Source: Gnetum montanum
Taxonomy: Eukaryota > Streptophyta > Gnetopsida > Gnetales > Gnetaceae
Assembly: GCA_015680685.1 (NCBI GenBank)
Contig: MNCI01025116.1
Location: 625,087-689,086 of the forward strand
Direction of reading: 5' to 3'
DNA: 64,000 bases
Shown piece by piece: positions 47,842 through 59,880 of this stretch (position 1 is its first letter; each line of letters begins with the position of its first letter). Both the position numbers and the translations under genes were made by a program. Under the pieces are notes generated by a model. It had not been told where the DNA came from, searched no databases, and saw only the letters and a list, made by a program, of their open reading frames with translations.

Positions 47842-50171
47842 ATGTCTCTCTCACAAGACTATGCTAACACCACAACTAGTGAGGCAATTCATTGGAGAAC
47901 CAACAAATTATATGATGATGAAGATGAAATTTGGAGTATTCAATATTATGCAAGAGTCCCCTATGTTCATGAACACCCCAACGATACTCAAGGACTCTCA
48001 TCATCCAACTCTGACACCTCTAGTGAGCATGAGACATCCCATAAAATGAGGAGGCCCATAAGGCCTAGGACCTTTTCAATAGTTAACAAGAATTTATCCA
48101 GGGATGATTGGAGGACTTACAAAAGTCATGACGAGTCTTCCAATTCTTTCTCTTCCTCTACTCCTTCAACATCATGTTGTGACATGAATAACCATCTTTC
48201 AAGCAATCAACATAGAACTAAAAATCGAGCCCATGGGAAAAATCAAGAACGCCAACATGAACAAGGACAACATTGTCCCAACTCACAAGTTCATAACCTA
48301 CCTAGTGAAGATGAACCCCTGATAGCCACTAAGAGTCTAATGCATATACAAGAGGCTATTCAAATATCCTGTAGGCATCATAAGGAAAGTTTTCTACCTA
48401 GGCTTGATTTAAACAACTTTTCCAAGTTTTCAAGAGGCTATGATTTAGATCCACAACAACATTTACAAGGCTTCTATGATGCCTGTGCATGGAATGATAT
48501 TGATAATGGGTGGAAAAAACTTAGGCTCTTTCCTATGACACTTGTTGGCCAAGCAAAAGTATGGTACATATCCTTAAAACCAAAATCAATTCGACGTTGG
48601 TCGACAATGATAGAACTCTTCAATGAAAGATATCAAACCTATGCTAGAGTGTCAGCCTTGAGGAGACAGATCCAAGGATGGAAAAAAGAACAACATGAAC
48701 CCTTGGACATGCCCTTAGAAAGATACTATTCATTGTTAAAGAATTTCTAGGCCATGGGTTCTCCGAGGAGAGGCTAATGTATCACATCATGGATGGGCTT
48801 CATAATGAAATAAGGAAGACCCTAGGAATGTATGCCCTAGGACAACTATGTGAGTTATGAACCCACAAATTTCAAGAGCTTATCAAGCGAGTAGCAAAAG
48901 AAGAAAGAGAAATAGCTAAATGGGAGAATGTTGAAAGCTCTCAACAAGACCAAAATCTCAACTTAGCAAAGGATCATGATCATGAAGAGGAGAAATCAAC
49001 TCACCTTAAGGAGGTGGAATCATCTTTGCCAACACTACAATCACTAGGTAAAATCGAGGCAAACATCAAGAAGATGATGGAATGGGTAGATGAAAAATAT
49101 GGAGAATATGCTAACATTAGTAGAGGTAGAACTATGCCAAATCAAGAAACGGGATAGGACACCACACAACAATCAAAACAAAGGGTTGAAGACAATAAGA
49201 ACAGGAGCTCAACTGTCAATCATACATATCAATGTAATGTATGCATGTACAATCACCCCAAAGGCCAATGCCTAGTCTTATCACATTTACATAAGCATTG
49301 GGGAGGAATGCTACATCCATATTTCATACAAAAATATCAGGTTCAACTGTCGTGGAAAAAACCCCAATCATGGGGGAAGCCACCACCAACCCAACCATAC
49401 CCTTTGTATGTCCCTAAGCCAAATACTTCTTATGTTCAACACCCTATTTCTCCAACTAGGTCAACATCCTCTACTTCACCTCATCATTATGATTCTCCCG
49501 AGTATTATCTACCTATATCATCTCCAACAAGATCACCACCTCATGTGCCTTATACTTTTCCTCAACCTCAATATTCTCATCCTTCATCTCCTTCTACATC
49601 GCCATCAATTATACTAGAAACTTTTGCACCACAGCACCAACCCATGAATGTTACTTGTGCTGCTACTATCAATAGCAGTGGAGGTCCTTCACTACATCAA
49701 AAGTATCCTTTCTTTAGTCATGGCCATAGAAAGAAACAACGTGATTCTAAACCCATTGCATCCTTCAACTCAGCATCAACCAAATGCTATGATGTATCTT
49801 TATCCTCTCACTCAGTGCCTCCTATTACTTTATCCAGGCCACCAATCAATGCTCCAACAACCATGCAACCCAATGAATATAACAATAGGGGGAGACATAT
49901 CAATCCTTGCATACCATCTTATGGTCACAAGTGCCATAGTGGGTCAACTTCTTATCACATGACCACATCTTATAATCTACCCCACTATGCCTACTTTAAT
50001 CAAGTGTGTGAATCCCAATTTGGGTACATTCCTGCCACCACACCAAAAGACACCCAATGGTTTGGATGTGACCAAACTCCAATATTTTCAACATGCACGG
50101 ATCCAAAATTTTCATTTATTAATTCTCGTCATAATCAATGGTTCGGCCATGGGGAATATCCTCCATTCTAA
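47842..50171 (+). pseudogene. gag of E4
   Basis: The start at 47842 (MSLSQDY) is preferred to the in-frame ATG at 47818 because E1 and E2 start there. A 302-residue open stretch covers a Ser/His-rich N-terminal part and the capsid core (PRLDLNNFSKF, KKLRLFPMTL, KVWYISL, NERYQTYARVSALR, HEPLDMPLERYY). A one-base deletion near 48745 shifts the frame, and a TGA at 48858 follows QLCEL at the codon also mutated in E2. The remainder reads well: a coiled linker, an intact knuckle CNVCMYNHPKGQC (C-x2-C-x3-H-x4-C, about 49230-49270) and a 300-residue Pro/Ser/Tyr/His-rich tail (49245-50171) ending YPPF. Confidence 0.88.
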
Positions 50172-51617
50172 CAAACAGAATTGATAAATTTTTTTCTTTT
50201 TCTTTCATTTTACCAGTTTTTGTTTTCCAGTTCTTCATTTTCAATTTTTTTTTTCTAATTTTTCAATTTTTCAATTCATTAATTTATCTTTTTGAGGGCA
50301 ATCTCATCTATGAACACTCATGTGGCTCATTGGTCGAGGTGTTGTTCTATGTCATTAGGTCATAAGTGATTAATTATTTGGACAGTGAGCCCACAACATC
50401 CATCCACCCAATCTATTCATAATAAGAGGTTATACTCTAGGTACAATGATATTCTTGTCATCATTACAACTTAAAGTAATTTTGTGCCTGTTGTGCCTAG
50501 AGTGAAGAATGATGGACCAAGAGGGAATGAAAAGGGTGTGCCATCAAGGGGACTTGTGGATTCTTTTTGGTGATGCTTATAGGTGCTATCATGTAACTTG
50601 GCTATACTAAGATCCTTGTAGATCTAACAAGAAATGGGAGTAAGAGTTATGATAAAAGGCACTTGATAAAGGAACTCAATGCTATTCTGAGGGGTCCCAC
50701 TGGAAAGACATGTACCCATGCCTAAAGGTAGGTGGTTTCTTTAGATTATGCATTCAAAAAAAATAAAACAACAAGAAAAGCAAATAAAATAAGTGCCAAA
50801 GCGGCTAGACAAAAGAATATAGAGAGAGAGAGAAGAGAAGAGATCAAGATAAATGTGCTGCAAAGAAATTCCAAATCACTCCTACCTTGGACAAAATGCT
50901 AAGTGATCATATTACTTGCTGTCATGATGCCCTTATGGTTGTCCATCATTGGATGAAACAATGCAATGTCACTGATCCAAGGACTAGACTTGGTCTTGAT
51001 TTTGGAGCAACAAGCTAATGACACATTAACCATGCCCTACACTCAGGATTCATTATGCCGAGAGTAAGTCACCTCATGTCCTGATCTCTACAATCCTTTC
51101 TATACTTCATCTCATCTCATGGTCCATGTATTTTTGACTTGTGTCTTGTGTCGCATAGAATTCATACCTCATCATAGTAGTATCTATATGTGTGTGTTTT
51201 GTGGAATTGGTGTAGATTACATTTAACTCCTTTTAGCACCTACGTACATTTTTAGGTATGGTTACGTAGGTCATGACAGGTAGAAACTTGCTTTGGGGAG
51301 GGCCCACTTGCATAACTTTTGTAATTTGCACTCTTTGCACATCACCACATCATCTTGTACCCTCCAAGTATTGCATTGTTACAATTATCTTTCCCTTTAT
51401 CATTATTTTAAATTTCCAATGTTCCTATGTGCTGCAACATGTACTTTTTCCTCATCCTATTCATGAATTTTATTGATAGATTCCACTTCATTACACTTTT
51501 GGTGCCTTAGGTCTCTTCGACGTTACCCTAGATCTTTCAATTCAACCTTAAATCCTTCATTTTGACCTTGGAAATTCAAAAAAATCATCAATTTTGCTAA
51601 GTACCCTATTTTCGACA

Positions 51618-51695
51618 GGACAAGATATCGAATACCCAATATCGGGTCCCCCCTATTGGGTACGCAATATTGCGTCTACAAATAGTATATGTATG
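51618..51695 (+). promoter_or_regulatory. Promoter-like palindrome block inside the E4 spacer
   Basis: AAGATATCGAATACCC, CAATATCGGGTCCC, ATTGGGTACGCAATATTGCG and a TATA-like AAATAGTATATG repeat the arrangement of the LTR U3 (palindromes then TATA). It lies 570 bp before the ORF2 ATG. Function inferred from resemblance only. Confidence 0.4.
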
Positions 51696-51721
51696 GACAC
51701 CCCCACACACACCCATCCCCT

Positions 51722-51754
51722 CCCCCCCCCCCCCCCCCCCCCNNNNNNNCCCCC
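51722..51754. other. Poly-C tract with 7-N gap
   Basis: About 21 C, seven N (51743-51749), then C and G runs. Probably a homopolymer that could not be assembled; frames through it are unreliable. Confidence 0.95.
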
Positions 51755-52230
51755 GGGGCCCCGTGCACACGTCAATGTCATTCTTCACTGTTCATGTGAG
51801 GGGAGTTGTTGAAATTTTCTTTCACAAATTGTCAAGCTTACGCACCCACTATTCAAACATCCATAACTTGCTCATTAACGCTTTGATTGTCATTCTGACC
51901 TAACCTGCATAAACCTAGAGTGTTTAACTTAGTCATGGGGAAAGGGCACACTTCAGGTTGTGCATAGTTTTTTTTTTTAATTCATCGTTGCCCAAAGGAT
52001 ATCACAAAGGGTAAATGACCTTTAAAATGTTAAAAATGTTACTAAATGAATTTTATTTCTTAACCTAGACCATGAAAATTATTTTTTTGGAGTCACCTAA
52101 CCGAAATTGGGCCCAATATCAAAAATTTTAGGGGAATTTCTATAAAAATCTCTAACTCTGAATCACATTTACCAAGAAATAAATCTATTAAGGGCAAAGA
52201 GTAAGGTATAAATCAAATCTTGTAAATAAC

Positions 52231-52260
52231 CTTACTAATAGTCATCCTGTGTGATTGCAG
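52231..52260 (+). promoter_or_regulatory. Putative branch site and splice acceptor before ORF2 (E4)
   Basis: CTTACTAAT at 52231-52239 and TGTGTGATTGCAG ending at 52260, directly abutting the ATG at 52261. Same spacing as in E2 (9173-9204). Confidence 0.55.
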
Positions 52261-54335
52261 ATGGCCCCTAAAAGAGGACAACAAGGAGGACCCTCTTAGG
52301 GTGCATCCAAATGGCCAAGGAGAGGTAGAGACCAGGCATCTCTCAAGAAATGTATAGAACAGGAAGCATAATCATTTAGCATCCATCAAGAACCTCTTAT
52401 TACTGTACAATCAGGACATGCTAAAGGAGGAGATGGTGGAGCACCTGCACATGGACAACATCTCATGTTGTCCCCAGAGTGTGTTCAGGCTATTCATGAA
52501 AGGTCCACGTCAGCAGCTGTGATAGTGGAACTTAACTTTGGACCTTTCACTAAGTTTGCTCCTGAAATAGTTAGGGACCAACTTAAAGGATCCCCATTAT
52601 GACCTATTCTCTCTAAAAGTGGTGATTGGTACTTGGGAGAGACGTACCAATTTTGGCACAATAAAGAAGCAGGCACCACCATTGATATTAGTGGTGTTTT
52701 TGTAGATTTCTCTACCAAAGCCATTTTGGAAGTTCTAAATCTTCTAAATACAGGACCAAAAGTTGCTTACTTGTCCACTCATTCCGATGTTGATGTGTAG
52801 AAGATATGATTGAAAACGGCATACAGCAAAAAAGACAAAGCATATGGAGAGCTGACACTGAAAGAGAGAATCTATTTCAAAATTGGCACATATCACATAT
52901 TCCCCACAAAATGTTTAAACAAAATTTCCACATATACAACTAGAGGAAGTGTCATCTTGATGGGCAAGGTTAATGTCAACCTTCCCCATCTATATCTTAC
53001 AGAAATTTTGAGGTAATTTGAAGAATGTAAGATGGGGAAGTTCGCATTGCCCTTTTCCTATCTCATCAGGAAGCTATGCCGATGTGCTAGATTTCTGGGG
53101 TACGCGATGCTCAAACTTTAGCTGGTCCCTCAATAACTCCTGTGCAACATGAAGATGTTCTAGATTAGTTGTTGTAGACATGACAAGTGATTATGTCCCT
53201 ATTTGACATCCCTCATGATGATACAACAACTCAGTTAGACCTCATCTCCACCAAAGTGAAGCTAGTCATGGCAGAGGTCAGAGATGAGCATGTAGAGGAG
53301 AAGTTAAAAAGACTCCAAGAAAAGCTCGTCACCCTAAAAGTTGCACAGCAGGATCTATTCCAATTCATCCCTATAGACCAGCTTGAATCCTTTTGGATAG
53401 AGCAACTGAATAAATTGCTAGCATAGAATAAAAGAGTGGCAGAGGAAAAAGAAAAGGCTGATTGGGATGCTTCCAAGGCACAAGCTCAAACATATGCACA
53501 TGCTAAAGCACTCAAGGCCTTACAAGAGGAAATAGCTTGATGCTAACAATCTCTGGTTGACTATAGTGAAAAAATAAAAGAATGTTCTCGAAGAAAATTT
53601 TCAACAATTGTGGCAACAATTAATATGGATTAACTAGGACATGAATCACTTGGCCAAAGAAAATAGAACCCTCTCAATGGAGGAGGTACAAACAATTCAT
53701 CAAAAGATGACAATTGAAATAAGTGCATGGCAGAACGAGGCCAAGCAACATGAGAAGCTCAAAGAGCACTTTTGAGATTAGGTGGGGATGTACAAATAGG
53801 TGATAGAAAAAGAAATCCATATGGCCAAAGCCCATATTAACACTCTCAGTGCTCAAAACACTGATTGGTAGACCATATTGGATACTTATGCCTTCGCCCA
53901 CCAAGCTGAACTAAAAAGCTAGGACTTGCAGATACAAGATCTTATAGAATACATGGAGTTGGCAAACCTACGGTATGCCAACTTAGCCATGTTGATAGCA
54001 GGATGCCCAAGAATGGAACTGGAAAGGTAGTTAGAAACCACTTATGCAAAGTATGAAACAAAATTTGTTGAACATAAGAAGACATTATAGAAATTGGAAG
54101 TGGAAAATTATGAATTAGAGGTGGTCAAGACTAGCTACCAAGGACAAAAAGATGTCATGGTAGATTTGGCTTGATAACTCATGGTCTACCAAGAATACAA
54201 AGATAAAGCTAGAGCCTATGTAGAGGAACGACGGCTATTTGCAGCCTAGTATGTCAAGGCCAATCAGATATTTCTGCAACTATCGTGCCCATGGGAGGTG
54301 CCGACTCTATCAAACATTTGCAATGTTGGCAATGG
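52261..54335 (+). pseudogene. ORF2 of E4: plant-transposon-protein-like domain plus coiled coil
   Basis: Starts MAPKRGQQGGPS. The domain part (52500-53110) reads, with stops, ELNFGPFTKFAPEIV, GDWYLGETYQFWHNKEAG, GVFVDFSTKAILEVLNLL, LTLKERIYFKIGTYHIFPTK, GSVILMGKVNVNLPHLYLTE and FALPFSYLIRKLCRCA. The order WY...FW, G..VDFS..AI..LL, A/K..F....I.PT and LPFP.LI..LC resembles the family annotated as putative plant transposon protein, often an extra ORF in plant retroelements. From 53190 to 54200 the sequence is rich in Glu, Lys and Gln with heptad-like spacing (EEKLKRLQEKL), suggesting a long coiled coil. It ends with VKANQIF as in E2. About 20 stops and several shifts. Function unknown. Confidence 0.7.
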
Positions 54336-54345
54336 AATCAAATTA

Positions 54346-57182
54346 TATCTAGTCATGAAGTTAATAACAAACCTCACCAATGCTTGCCTCCCAACTACCT
54401 CCATGTTGGGTATGGAAAAGGGGGGAAAAAGGGAGGGTGAGATATGGGAACCTTACATCTCCTACTTCAACGTTGATAAGGGGAAGGCTGAAAACCAAAG
54501 TGAAAAGTTATTATTTTTCCACTAAAACTAGTTTTAGCTAGATGCCAATTTTCTCAACTTGGAAAAATGAGGAGAAGCCAACTTACGAAGGAGTTGAACC
54601 ACCCACCTTAGAAACCAAAAAATAAATTTTTGGTAGTAAAAAGAAAAAAATAAGGGGGATGGAGATATCAACATTGGCTTTGGGCTGTAAAATTCACAAG
54701 TTTTGTGAAAAGCTAAAACCCAACCACCTTCAACTTCTATGTAATAGTTTTGATCACAAGGGAGGAAAGATTAGCGTTGATTCTTGAAAGGTTTTGGCTA
54801 CAAATATCAAGAAAAATCTTGCAAATGGCAACAAAAAGAATAAATCTGGCCACAAAATTTAGATGAAGGCCCTCCTTCTAATGCCAAGAAAACTGTTATG
54901 ACTAAGAACTTCAATCATTGTAAAAAACCAAGGATCCTCAGTGCAGCACTTACCCAACCCTAAATCCCTAGGGCTTCCACAAGAAAAATGGAATTCAAGG
55001 TGCCCTAGCTAGTCCAATAGATCAACTAGGGACTTATGAAATGCAAAATTTGAAAATAAAAATAGATCTAAATAATGCACAAAAAATAAAGTTATCTTTG
55101 AACACAAAACTCAAAACTTAAAAGTTTATTAAGAAAGAATAAAGAATAAGTTAGAGAAATGTGTACAAATGGTGCTTAGATGAGCAGAAAGGGGGTTCAC
55201 TTATGCAAGAGTTCAAAGCCCATTTAAGCTGATGTAATTTGCTCCATGATCCAAATGCTAAGCCACTCCTAATGCTATCGAACCTTTCACAACTATTGCA
55301 ACCTTAGATCTACAAGTTGGGTCACTACTAGAGGGATGAGAAAAGTGAAAAATTTTGATGCTAGGTTTCTCCACGTTGGGATTTGGGAATCTCAAAAGTG
55401 CAATGTTGACACCCAAAATCCACAAATCTCTAGGTGGTTATGCTTCCACTATGGGATTCAAGAGTGTGCAAACATGGTAGATTGCAATAATTGTTAAGTG
55501 CTTGAAAATTCCCCAAGTGTAGAATTATGAGCAATTTTGTGGATGTCTGCCAATAGTTGCTTGCTAAAAATTGCTAGAACCATGTCAAAGTTTTAGAACC
55601 TTTTTTTTTCAAAATTTGAAACTTGCAAATGGCGTTGGAGGCTAGTTTTTATAGGTTCTTTGGACCATGAATGTCGCTACAAAATGGCCATGATTTGGTT
55701 GCAAAAATGGCTACAAATTAGCTGTAAATTGGCTATCAAATTTAGGTGAGATGGATGCTCAAATTTGGGGGGTTTCCATACATAGTAAGTGCTTCCCCCC
55801 ATGGCCATTCTGTTTATTGTAAATAGTAACCGAGGCACACCTTTCATGCCAGAGATGAATCTTCTACACTGAGCTCTCCACCATGCTTACTAAAGTGGCT
55901 AGTCAACATTGAAGTGCATGAAGTGATGAATTTTGGCTTTTGTGACTTCCACACTGGGGGATGTAATTTTTCATACTGGGGATGAAGTTTCCACACTAGG
56001 GGAAAAATTCAAGGATAAGAGGGGAAGGTTTCCAAGCTATGCATGTGGTTTCCATGTTGAAGGGGGAAAGTTTCCAAAAACCCCATCCTTCCATAATGGG
56101 GTAGGTGAGATTTACCCCCTTGCATGTGCTTCCAACATAGAAAAATGTATACCCCCCAATGAAACCCATCAAATTTTCTTTTTTAACATTTCAAAATGCA
56201 TTTTGACACCCCCCCGCAAGCCTAAATATAGACACTAGATGACTTTTTTCACTTGGAGAATGAGGCATTTGTCAACCCCAAAAGTATAAAGTATGTGAAA
56301 TTGCCCACTGTGGATTATAATTTTCACATTTGCAATGAAGTTTTGCCTCAAGTTTCATGGGGTGAAAGCTACATGATATAGATTGGCTATAACATGCATA
56401 TTTTTGTGGTGTTTCAAACACCTCATTAAGAAGATGATTCAACAGTAACATCTTTAGCTTGAACAAATATAGAAATGTTGTTACCCAAATAATATATTTA
56501 ATTCTAAGAGCATTAAATAAAGGATAGTTTAGCAAGATATACTCTTCATCCTCCACTACTACAAGTATATAAAATTTGCAAATGTATCATTCTCTCTAAA
56601 GATTAATCCATCTCTTTGTTTTAATTAATAAATAGTGAGATCCCACATAAGCACATGTGATTACCACCTTAATTTGTTTGGAAATAGCAACAGATATTTT
56701 TGTTAAGGACCTTTTCTCTAATTTTCTATAAATAAAATTACCTTTTTCAATATTGTTGCTCCCAGATGTGCTTCAATGTCTTTTTTCTTATCCTTGTTTT
56801 GAGATCCTTAAAGCTCAAATTTAAATCTTGATCTTCAATGATCCATTTTTAAGCCATGTTTTCCCATTATTGAACCATCCTTTTTCCTGAATGACCTTAT
56901 AAACTTCTACAGATAGATGAATGCTAGGCTTAGCAAACATCTTTTTAAAAAATTATAAAAATTTTTGGAGTTATAATTTCTATAGGTAGTATATTTGCTT
57001 TTGCTAATAAAATATCATATAGAGTTTGAAGCTTTACTTGAAGTTCCTGTAATAAAAATTATTTTTGGATATATTCCAAATACATCCATTACGTTGCAAG
57101 TAAATTCAATTCTAAGTTTTACAATTTTATAATAGAACTATCTAAATAAGTTGATTGTACATTTTCTTGTGAACATCCCATG
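54346..57182. other. Old repeat sequence between E4 and E5, probably 5' region/LTR of T3
   Basis: 54388-54600 repeats the unit at 46640-46841. From 55360 to 56170 there are many short 'tccac(a/g)(t/c)tgggg' and 'ttccatgttgaaggggg' type cores, similar to those at 35450-36200. From 56240 to 57182 I see only AT-rich unique-looking sequence. Frames at 55933-56238 and 56272-56556 have no recognisable domain. Confidence 0.4.
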
Positions 57183-58076
57183 TGATGAGCAGCAAGGTAC
57201 CCCTATGCTCAACCATACGAATACAAGCGTTTCATGCACGATCCAGTCAAATTCCAAGGACTAAGTGCCTATGCGTCTTTTTGGAAAAAGGACGGGTTGA
57301 TTGATCGTTGTCTTCCCAAACTTACTTGTATGTCACGATTATATGGCTAAGTAAGTTTGAGGCATATTATTTTTATATCTTTTATGTTTTTATGTCCTAT
57401 TGCTAATAAGGGAGGAGAGAGAGAGATAACTAAGTGACTGATTTAACTTAACTACTAATTAACTAGGCTTTAAACTAATCCTAACACTAGTATCCATTCT
57501 CACTTGTTGTACACATATTGAACTAGCGCAACACTATTGGGATTACCAAACGCTAATCGTTACTGGGTTACCAAGTGTTACATGCATGCTCAAAGTGATC
57601 GTACTGTGTGTGCTAATAACAAAAATGTAAAATAAAATAAAAGAAATGAGTAAGAAAAAAAATCTCAAGTGCTGCAAGGATGAATCCAAGAGCTCGTCTT
57701 TATTGCCGTACACAAGGTGTGCTCAGGTAGACAATGCTCTAATAAAGATCCGTCCACACTTAGACCTCCTGCTGTGGGTACTTGGAAAATACTTTAACTT
57801 GACCCCTAAAAGACTTCTAAAAAACTTCCCTTAAAAGACTTCCTTCCAAGACTTCTTTTTAAGACTTCCTTTAAATTGTGCACCTGGGCACTGTATTTAT
57901 AGGCTTGGGAACAACTACTCTAATAATTAGAAAAACTTTCACTCTAATTTTAGAGAAACTGCCACTCTAATTTTAGAGAAACTGCCCCTCTAATTTTAGA
58001 GAAACTGCCACTCTAATAATTAGAGTAACTGCTCTAATAATAACCACTCTAATTATTAAAATAACTACTCTCATCA
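57183..58076 (-). repeat. 3' LTR of E5
   Basis: Plus strand TGATGAG to CTCATCA. R/U5 part similar to E3 and E1 LTRs; U3 differs, with a CTCTAAT/ATTAGAG array instead of GATATC palindromes. Inverted TATA box TATTTATA at 57894-57901. Confidence 0.88.
57920..58070 (-). repeat. Palindromic tandem repeat in U3 of E5
   Basis: Five to seven copies of an ACTCTAATTTTAGAGAAACT or ACTCTAATAATTAGAG unit, near 26 bp apart, sit at the same place (between TATA box and LTR outer end) as the GATATC palindromes of E3. Confidence 0.9.
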
Positions 58077-58085
58077 TACCCCCAT
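58077..58085 (-). promoter_or_regulatory. Polypurine tract of E5
   Basis: Minus strand ATGGGGGTA directly before the 3' LTR, the same nine bases as in E2. Confidence 0.75.
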
Positions 58086-59880
58086 GACTAAATGAAAACT
58101 CATCCTCGAGTTCCTTATAAAATATTGGGAAGGTATGGGATTATTGACTAATTAAAAACTGATGGTGGAATGGGATGACAAACTCAACATGCCTAGTGAA
58201 TGGATGAATAAGCATATTACAACATTAGTGTTCATAACCATTATGGTGAACACTCATACATAAATGACATCTAAGCCTTTATTTGGAAGCTTGTAGAGAA
58301 AGAGATAGAAAGAAAATGAAGCGTGTTGCCTCCAATGCTAAGATTGCACCTTCCATTGTTTATCCATAGCCACGCCACCAAACTTGCTCCTTTCGTAAAT
58401 ACTCTAGTTCTAGTCCATCTTGAGTGCTTCCTCCAAGCCTAGTCCATTATTTGTATAATCACCATATACACACACAACACAGTCACAAATGAGCAAGGAT
58501 AGATCAACCACAATGCAGTTGATACCTTGCCTCAATATGAAGCGCATTGGTTGAGTTGTGATTATGGTAGAAACTGGTTCGGAGATTTATCACAGGTGAC
58601 TACCCAAGGTGTAGGGGTTAGGTGAATAGTAAAATGGAGAAAATTTAAAAATTTGTGCTAGGGCCCCCACAACTAAGGGCAAACCTTCGGTAGCTATAAG
58701 ATGGAAAAATATGAGGAACAAGAAAGATGGGAAAAAATAACAATGGCAATGCCAATAAAATGGATGTCATGGATGGGGATGAAACAAGAGATGATTAATT
58801 GCAGGAAATGTTTAAGGAAAATAACTTAATAATTGCACCAAAAAGGAATGCCAATGGGTCCTTCCCAAAGTAGGTTCATGCCCTTTATGCCCTGACAAAC
58901 CCACAAACCAAAGAGTCCATAGGCTCTAGGAATGTCATTTGGAAGTAAGAGTTAAAAACTTACCCATAAGAATTCACCAAAGAAAAACAATGCATCAACC
59001 CAAAATGAACTTATGATAAAACTGGAAATGAGGTGGAAAAATGAGAAGAAAGATGAAGAGGAGAGAATGGAATGGAATCCCAAGAACAAGGTTGTGTAAA
59101 GTCTCTTGTGTATTTCATTGTTAATGTGATTGAGTAGAACTCATCCCAAATCTAGACTCAAACAAAACACATCCAATGACCTTGCATCAACACACTTGAC
59201 CAATCCATCCACCTGAAGCAATAAGAATGCTTCCACAAAGAGTCACCACCATTTCGAGGAGAGCGAGATGGAGAAGTAGGAAGCAAGAAAGGGCCTTAGT
59301 TAGAGGGAACCTTTAGGCATGTGTAACATGTCTTTCTACTTCCATAACCAATGCTTTTAGCCCTTTTATTTGGTCGAAGGGGTGTGCTTTGAATTCCCAT
59401 GTTGTTGTGTGTGTGTGTTTTTTTTTTGTGAGAACCACACCATGCAAAGACTTATTTTTATTCACTCATCTTCCTGATATTTGAACAATGTCAAAATGGT
59501 AGAAAACCCAAGAAAAAGCATCCAAGCACCTAAGAGAATGGCTAGCACAAATGCATCGAATCTCCTTGAAGTCACATCCTTTTCCTTGGTTTGAAAAGTA
59601 CCCAGCCACCAATTCATTAAAAGTTTTCTTAGAAAAAAGGGACTGTACAGTTCCAAGCCAAAGGAGACCATAGAGTTGTATGGATGAGTGGATGGCATGG
59701 ACTCATTGCCTATTTTACCAAAAGAATCATACCTTAATATCAACATCATTATTCAAAGGTAACAACCAAACATTAATAATCAATATGATATAATTCAATC
59801 CACCATCATGAGCACTTATTGGATGACAAATAAAAGCAATCAAGCAAATAAAGAAATAGTAAAAATATNAGAACAGTTAG
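58086..59880 (-). other. 3' non-coding region of E5
   Basis: Aligns with 24917-26811 of E3 throughout. No conserved open frame; the 95-residue frame at 59462-59749 is not conserved in E3. A single N lies near 59870. Confidence 0.65.

Larger units (their letters stand above)
50172..52260 (+). other. Spacer of E4 between gag and ORF2
   Basis: Non-coding; co-linear with 7827-9204 of E2 except for about 700 bp (roughly 51420-52100) not present in E2. That extra part holds a GATATC-type palindrome block (51618-51680), a TATA-like TACAAATAGTATATG and a poly-C tract, so it resembles an extra promoter module. A (GA)n run lies near 50820. Confidence 0.55.
46842..54345 (+). mobile_element. E4: non-autonomous LTR retrotransposon with gag and long ORF2, 3' LTR missing
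   Basis: Same family and layout as E2: LTR, tRNA-Asp-type primer site, gag, spacer, splice-acceptor-like sequence, ORF2. ORF2 is nearly complete here, and gag is the best preserved in the window. No protease or pol. After the ORF2 end (about 54335), where E2 has 260 bp and then the 3' LTR, E4 passes directly into the about 200-bp repeat of T3, so the 3' LTR was lost by deletion or recombination. The right boundary is approximate and no target duplication could be found. Confidence 0.8.

Noticed and set aside
49408-49962. 69- and 104-residue frames within E4
   Set aside because: Alternative frames of the E4 gag Pro-rich tail.
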